A DNA stretch of 64,000 bases from an uncultured Anaerobiospirillum sp. (lineage in GTDB: Bacteria; Pseudomonadota; Gammaproteobacteria; Enterobacterales; Succinivibrionaceae). The position numbers and the translations under genes were made by a program. The stretch spans positions 1-64,000 of the forward strand of contig CALXOW010000010.1 of the NCBI GenBank assembly GCA_944390115.1, written 5' to 3'. Below the pieces are notes generated by a model, which worked only from the letters and a program-made list of their open reading frames with translations, made no database searches and was not told the DNA's origin. This document shows, piece by piece, positions 61,728-64,000 of this stretch (its first letter is position 1; every line of letters begins with the position of its first letter).

Positions 61728-62452
61728 GCGACTGACGTCATATCGTCCCACCTCAATCTCACTCCATTAAGGCCGTACCGCCGCAGCCGCTGGCCTGTCC
61801 TAAGGGTCCAAGCTCTAGTCTGACCAGTCACGGCAATGTCTGTCGCATCACTGATAACTCTTACCGACGGTCACCAGACCTCGTGCGCCTTAGATGAGGC
61901 ACCTCCACCCCACCGCACTCAAGCCTCATCACTCCCGCTCCTCCTCGCTTGCGCTAGCCCCACAGCCATAGAGCCCCGAACCCCAAAAGGCCACCGCGCA
62001 CGATCCGCTAATCCCCTCATCTCACGCCTTGATGCCTGACCAAATCAAGCAGGCAGGCAGGCCTTACCGCACCCCAAGCCGACGGCCATCGCGTAAGTCA
62101 CGAGCCTAGTCATTAAGCGCAGCCCAGCACTGCGATAAGGCAAGGTAAGCTTGGACCTTCGTGCTCCCTACAGGCCTCAGCAGTACAGCGCCCGCCCCAG
62201 AATCCATCTGGAGTAAAGCCGCTCCTGCGGTCAAAGACCAATGCGGGCCCTTAGCGCTAATGAGTGCACTGCGCACTGCTTGAGCCGTTGGTTGCACCAC
62301 CCCGGCAAAGCCGTAGTGAAGCCGGCTAAGCCTTATCCCCTACACTTACGCCTGTCTTCAGGCTTCTGTCAGGGCACGCCGCTTCGTCTTGGCACTACAT
62401 ACCGCGCGGCCAAGGCGGCAATTTACCTTGAGGCTGAGTGGAGTTGGTTTTG

Positions 62453-62481
62453 TAGTATTTTGACCGTACGTCAATATTATC
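62453..62481. repeat. 29-bp direct repeat, copy 2
   Basis: Same sequence as 61699-61727 and in the same orientation, 754 bp apart; the dispersed 12-mer starts 10 bp after it at 62491. Confidence 0.7.
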
Positions 62482-62655
62482 CAAGTTTGCAGCGCCCGCC
62501 CCAGGCTGGTTTAGGCGAGGTCGACGCCCTCCTCCGGTTTTGCCCCCTTTTTTTTTTCATCTGAGCACTCTACCCCCTAGCGGACCAGACATCTCTTCGG
62601 GCGGTCTGTTTGGGGCCTGACTTTAGGCGCGGCTGGCCGCTGGTTACCGAGCGCA

Positions 62656-62689
62656 AAAAGGCCGCAGCACTGCGGTACTGCGGCCTTTT
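62656..62689 (-). terminator. Rho-independent terminator of the SulP gene
   Basis: AAAAGGCCGCAG (62656-62667) pairs with CTGCGGCCTTTT (62678-62689), a perfect 12-bp stem 54 nt after the SulP stop on the minus strand and ending in TTTT there. Confidence 0.8.
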
Positions 62690-62742
62690 AGGTATTGAGG
62701 GCATGCCCTCGGGACAGCGCTTTGGGGCGTTGGCGCTCTTAG

Positions 62743-63999
62743 TTAGTGAGGCTGATGCGTGTCTTGGTGCTTAGCTACAAAGTTAGGGTCAGCCATCAAA
62801 GCAGCGGCCATCTTCAGTGCCGAAGCAAAGTCGGTGGCAAAGGCGGCTTCCTTGTCCAGGGCGACACCGGCCTTATCGAGCAATGCGCGCGGCTGCTTGC
62901 GCAGACCGGCGAAGATGATAAAGGTCTTGTGCTCGTGGCAGGTCTCGATGATGCTCTCAATCGAGGCCTCGCCTGAGGCATCGAGGTACGGCATATAGCG
63001 CATGCGCAAAATCAGGATGCGCGGCATGACGAGTTGATTCTTGAGGCGGTCACTGAGCTCGCTGGCCACACCAAAGAAGAGCGGGCCGTTGATCTGGAAG
63101 GCGGCGACACCTTCAGGTACCACAAAGTCCTTAGGGGCATAGATTGGATTGCCTGCACCCTCGGCACTGACGGTACCTGCTTGGTTGGTCCACTCACCGT
63201 CGGTGGCGTCATACTCAGTTAAGCGCATTTCTGGCTGAATCTCGACCGACTTGCTCATATGGCGCATAAAGAGCAGCGAGGCAAAGGTAACGCCCACGCC
63301 AATAGCGACTGTCAGGTCAACCAGCACGGTCAGAGCGAAAGTCAAGAAGAGAATGGTACGGTCCGATGGTGAGATCTTGGCAATCTGGATGAAGTGCTTG
63401 AGATCACTCATACCCCAGGCCACTAAGAACAGCACTGCGGCTAAACCAGCCATTGGGATATAGGCCAAGATGTCCATAATGGTGTAGAGGAACACCAGCA
63501 AGCACAAGGCGTGGAAGATACCCGACATCGGGGTCTTACCACCGGACTTGATGTTGGTCGCAGTACGGGCAATAGCGCCGGTAGCAGGTAAGCCGCCAAA
63601 GAAACCCGAGGCAATATTGGCCACACCCTGGCCCACCAACTCCTGGTTTAAGGAGTGGCGCTGACCGGTCATCGCATCGGCGACCACAGCCGAAAGCAAG
63701 GCCTCAATACCAGCTAAGAAGGCAATGGTAAAGGCCGACGGAATCAGCTCACGTACTTCCTCTAAGCTCAGCTCTGGTAAGGTTGGAGCTGGCAGGCCCG
63801 TAGGCAAATCAGGGAAGCGCGTACCAATAGTCTCGACTGGGAGCTTGGCAAAGTAGGCAATGAGCGAAACCACCACAATGGCCACTAAGTAAGCTGGGAT
63901 CTTAGGGCTTACCTTCTTGCAGCCGATAATGAGGAATAAGGCCAAAAGACCAATGCCTAAGGCATAGATCGAGGTCTCATTAAGGTGGGTGAGGTACAC
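62743..63999 (-). CDS. SulP-family anion transporter with STAS domain, 5' end outside window
   Basis: A partial protein, 418 residues seen, whose N-terminal part lies beyond the right edge. It is an inner-membrane SulP/SLC26 transporter, typically for sulfate, bicarbonate or dicarboxylates. The SulP signature region FFGGLPATGAIARTATNIKSGGKTP is divided here as FGGLPATGAIARTA followed by TNIKSGGKTPMSGI, and multiple membrane helices flank it. The cytoplasmic C-terminus is a STAS domain (VAAFQINGPLFFG, YMPYLDASGEASI). The substrate cannot be told from the sequence. A strong terminator follows the stop. Confidence 0.9.
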   Translation of the reverse strand: MYLTHLNETSIYALGIGLLALFLIIGCKKVSPKIPAYLVAIVVVSLIAYFAKLPVETIGTRFPDLPTGLPAPTLPELSLEEVRELIPSAFTIAFLAGIEALLSAVVADAMTGQRHSLNQELVGQGVANIASGFFGGLPATGAIARTATNIKSGGKTPMSGIFHALCLLVFLYTIMDILAYIPMAGLAAVLFLVAWGMSDLKHFIQIAKISPSDRTILFLTFALTVLVDLTVAIGVGVTFASLLFMRHMSKSVEIQPEMRLTEYDATDGEWTNQAGTVSAEGAGNPIYAPKDFVVPEGVAAFQINGPLFFGVASELSDRLKNQLVMPRILILRMRYMPYLDASGEASIESIIETCHEHKTFIIFAGLRKQPRALLDKAGVALDKEAAFATDFASALKMAAALMADPNFVAKHQDTHQPH

Positions 64000-64000
64000 C

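Larger units (their letters stand above)
61533..62655. other. 1.1-kb spacer with repeats
   Basis: No credible gene. It holds two copies of a 29-bp repeat (61699-61727, 62453-62481), two exact AGCGCCCGCCCC motifs (62188, 62491) and T-rich tracts. Short frames on both strands lack ribosome binding sites and family resemblance. Confidence 0.5.

Noticed and set aside
62241-62564. 107-codon plus-strand frame in the 61.5-62.7 kb spacer
   Set aside because: No ribosome binding site, crosses repeat and motif copies, composition not gene-like.

Overview
The window is chromosomal DNA of moderate-to-high GC from a Gram-negative bacterium. A Dam methylase, an amino-acid-type periplasmic binding protein, a SulP transporter, glycerate kinase and a class II UvrA fit a gammaproteobacterium. 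Several AAA-ATPase-like/PD-(D/E)XK proteins and many decayed repeats suggest a gut-type anaerobe such as a Succinivibrionaceae member, but that assignment is a low-confidence inference. Housekeeping genes are few. Most of the window is accessory DNA rich in paralogous families, repeats and gene remnants.

Layout: 1-144 looks like the right end (omega-RNA 3' part) of a TnpB/IS605-type element. 160-3170 holds two unknown genes and a Dam methylase with an extra C-terminal tail. 3574-20001 is an expanded family of large proteins with degenerate MORN-like repeats: two singletons, then three tandem copies of a two-gene unit (A then B), interrupted by an AAA-ATPase/nuclease gene on the other strand. 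The second B gene is broken by a glycerate-kinase gene fragment, a T9 frameshift and a 167-bp MITE. The third B gene is gone and a second glycerate-kinase fragment sits in its place. 20298-23578 has a phage capsid-cement-like gene, glycerate kinase fused to a transposase-like N-terminus, and a voltage-gated cation channel. 23842-29529 is a complete type I restriction-modification operon (hsdR, hsdM, hsdS).

29701-38353 is repeat-rich: two AAA-ATPase-like genes (one lacking its nuclease domain), a nested inverted-repeat element, two 335-bp direct repeats whose last 174 bp are identical, about 4 kb with almost no coding capacity, and an orphan HigA-type antitoxin. 38906-47276 is the most unusual region: six minus-strand genes built from 14 copies of an alternating pair of helix-turn-helix-like repeats (here called A and B, about 70 residues each), with an orphan IS630-type HTH gene among them. 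On the same strand, 47600-55425 encodes two LRAT-fold (NlpC/P60 superfamily) proteins and a 1902-residue UvrD-like helicase. The right end has a secreted MORN-repeat protein, a UvrA2-like ATPase, a periplasmic solute-binding protein, a hexapeptide acetyltransferase and a SulP transporter that runs off the edge.

A 12-mer, AGCGCCCGCCCC, occurs 11 times exactly and three times with one mismatch, often just after stop codons. This is far above chance and could be a genome-wide signal. The strongest candidate for an undescribed system is the HTH-repeat array cluster, possibly working with the neighbouring LRAT and helicase genes. That functional link is inference from position and strand only.
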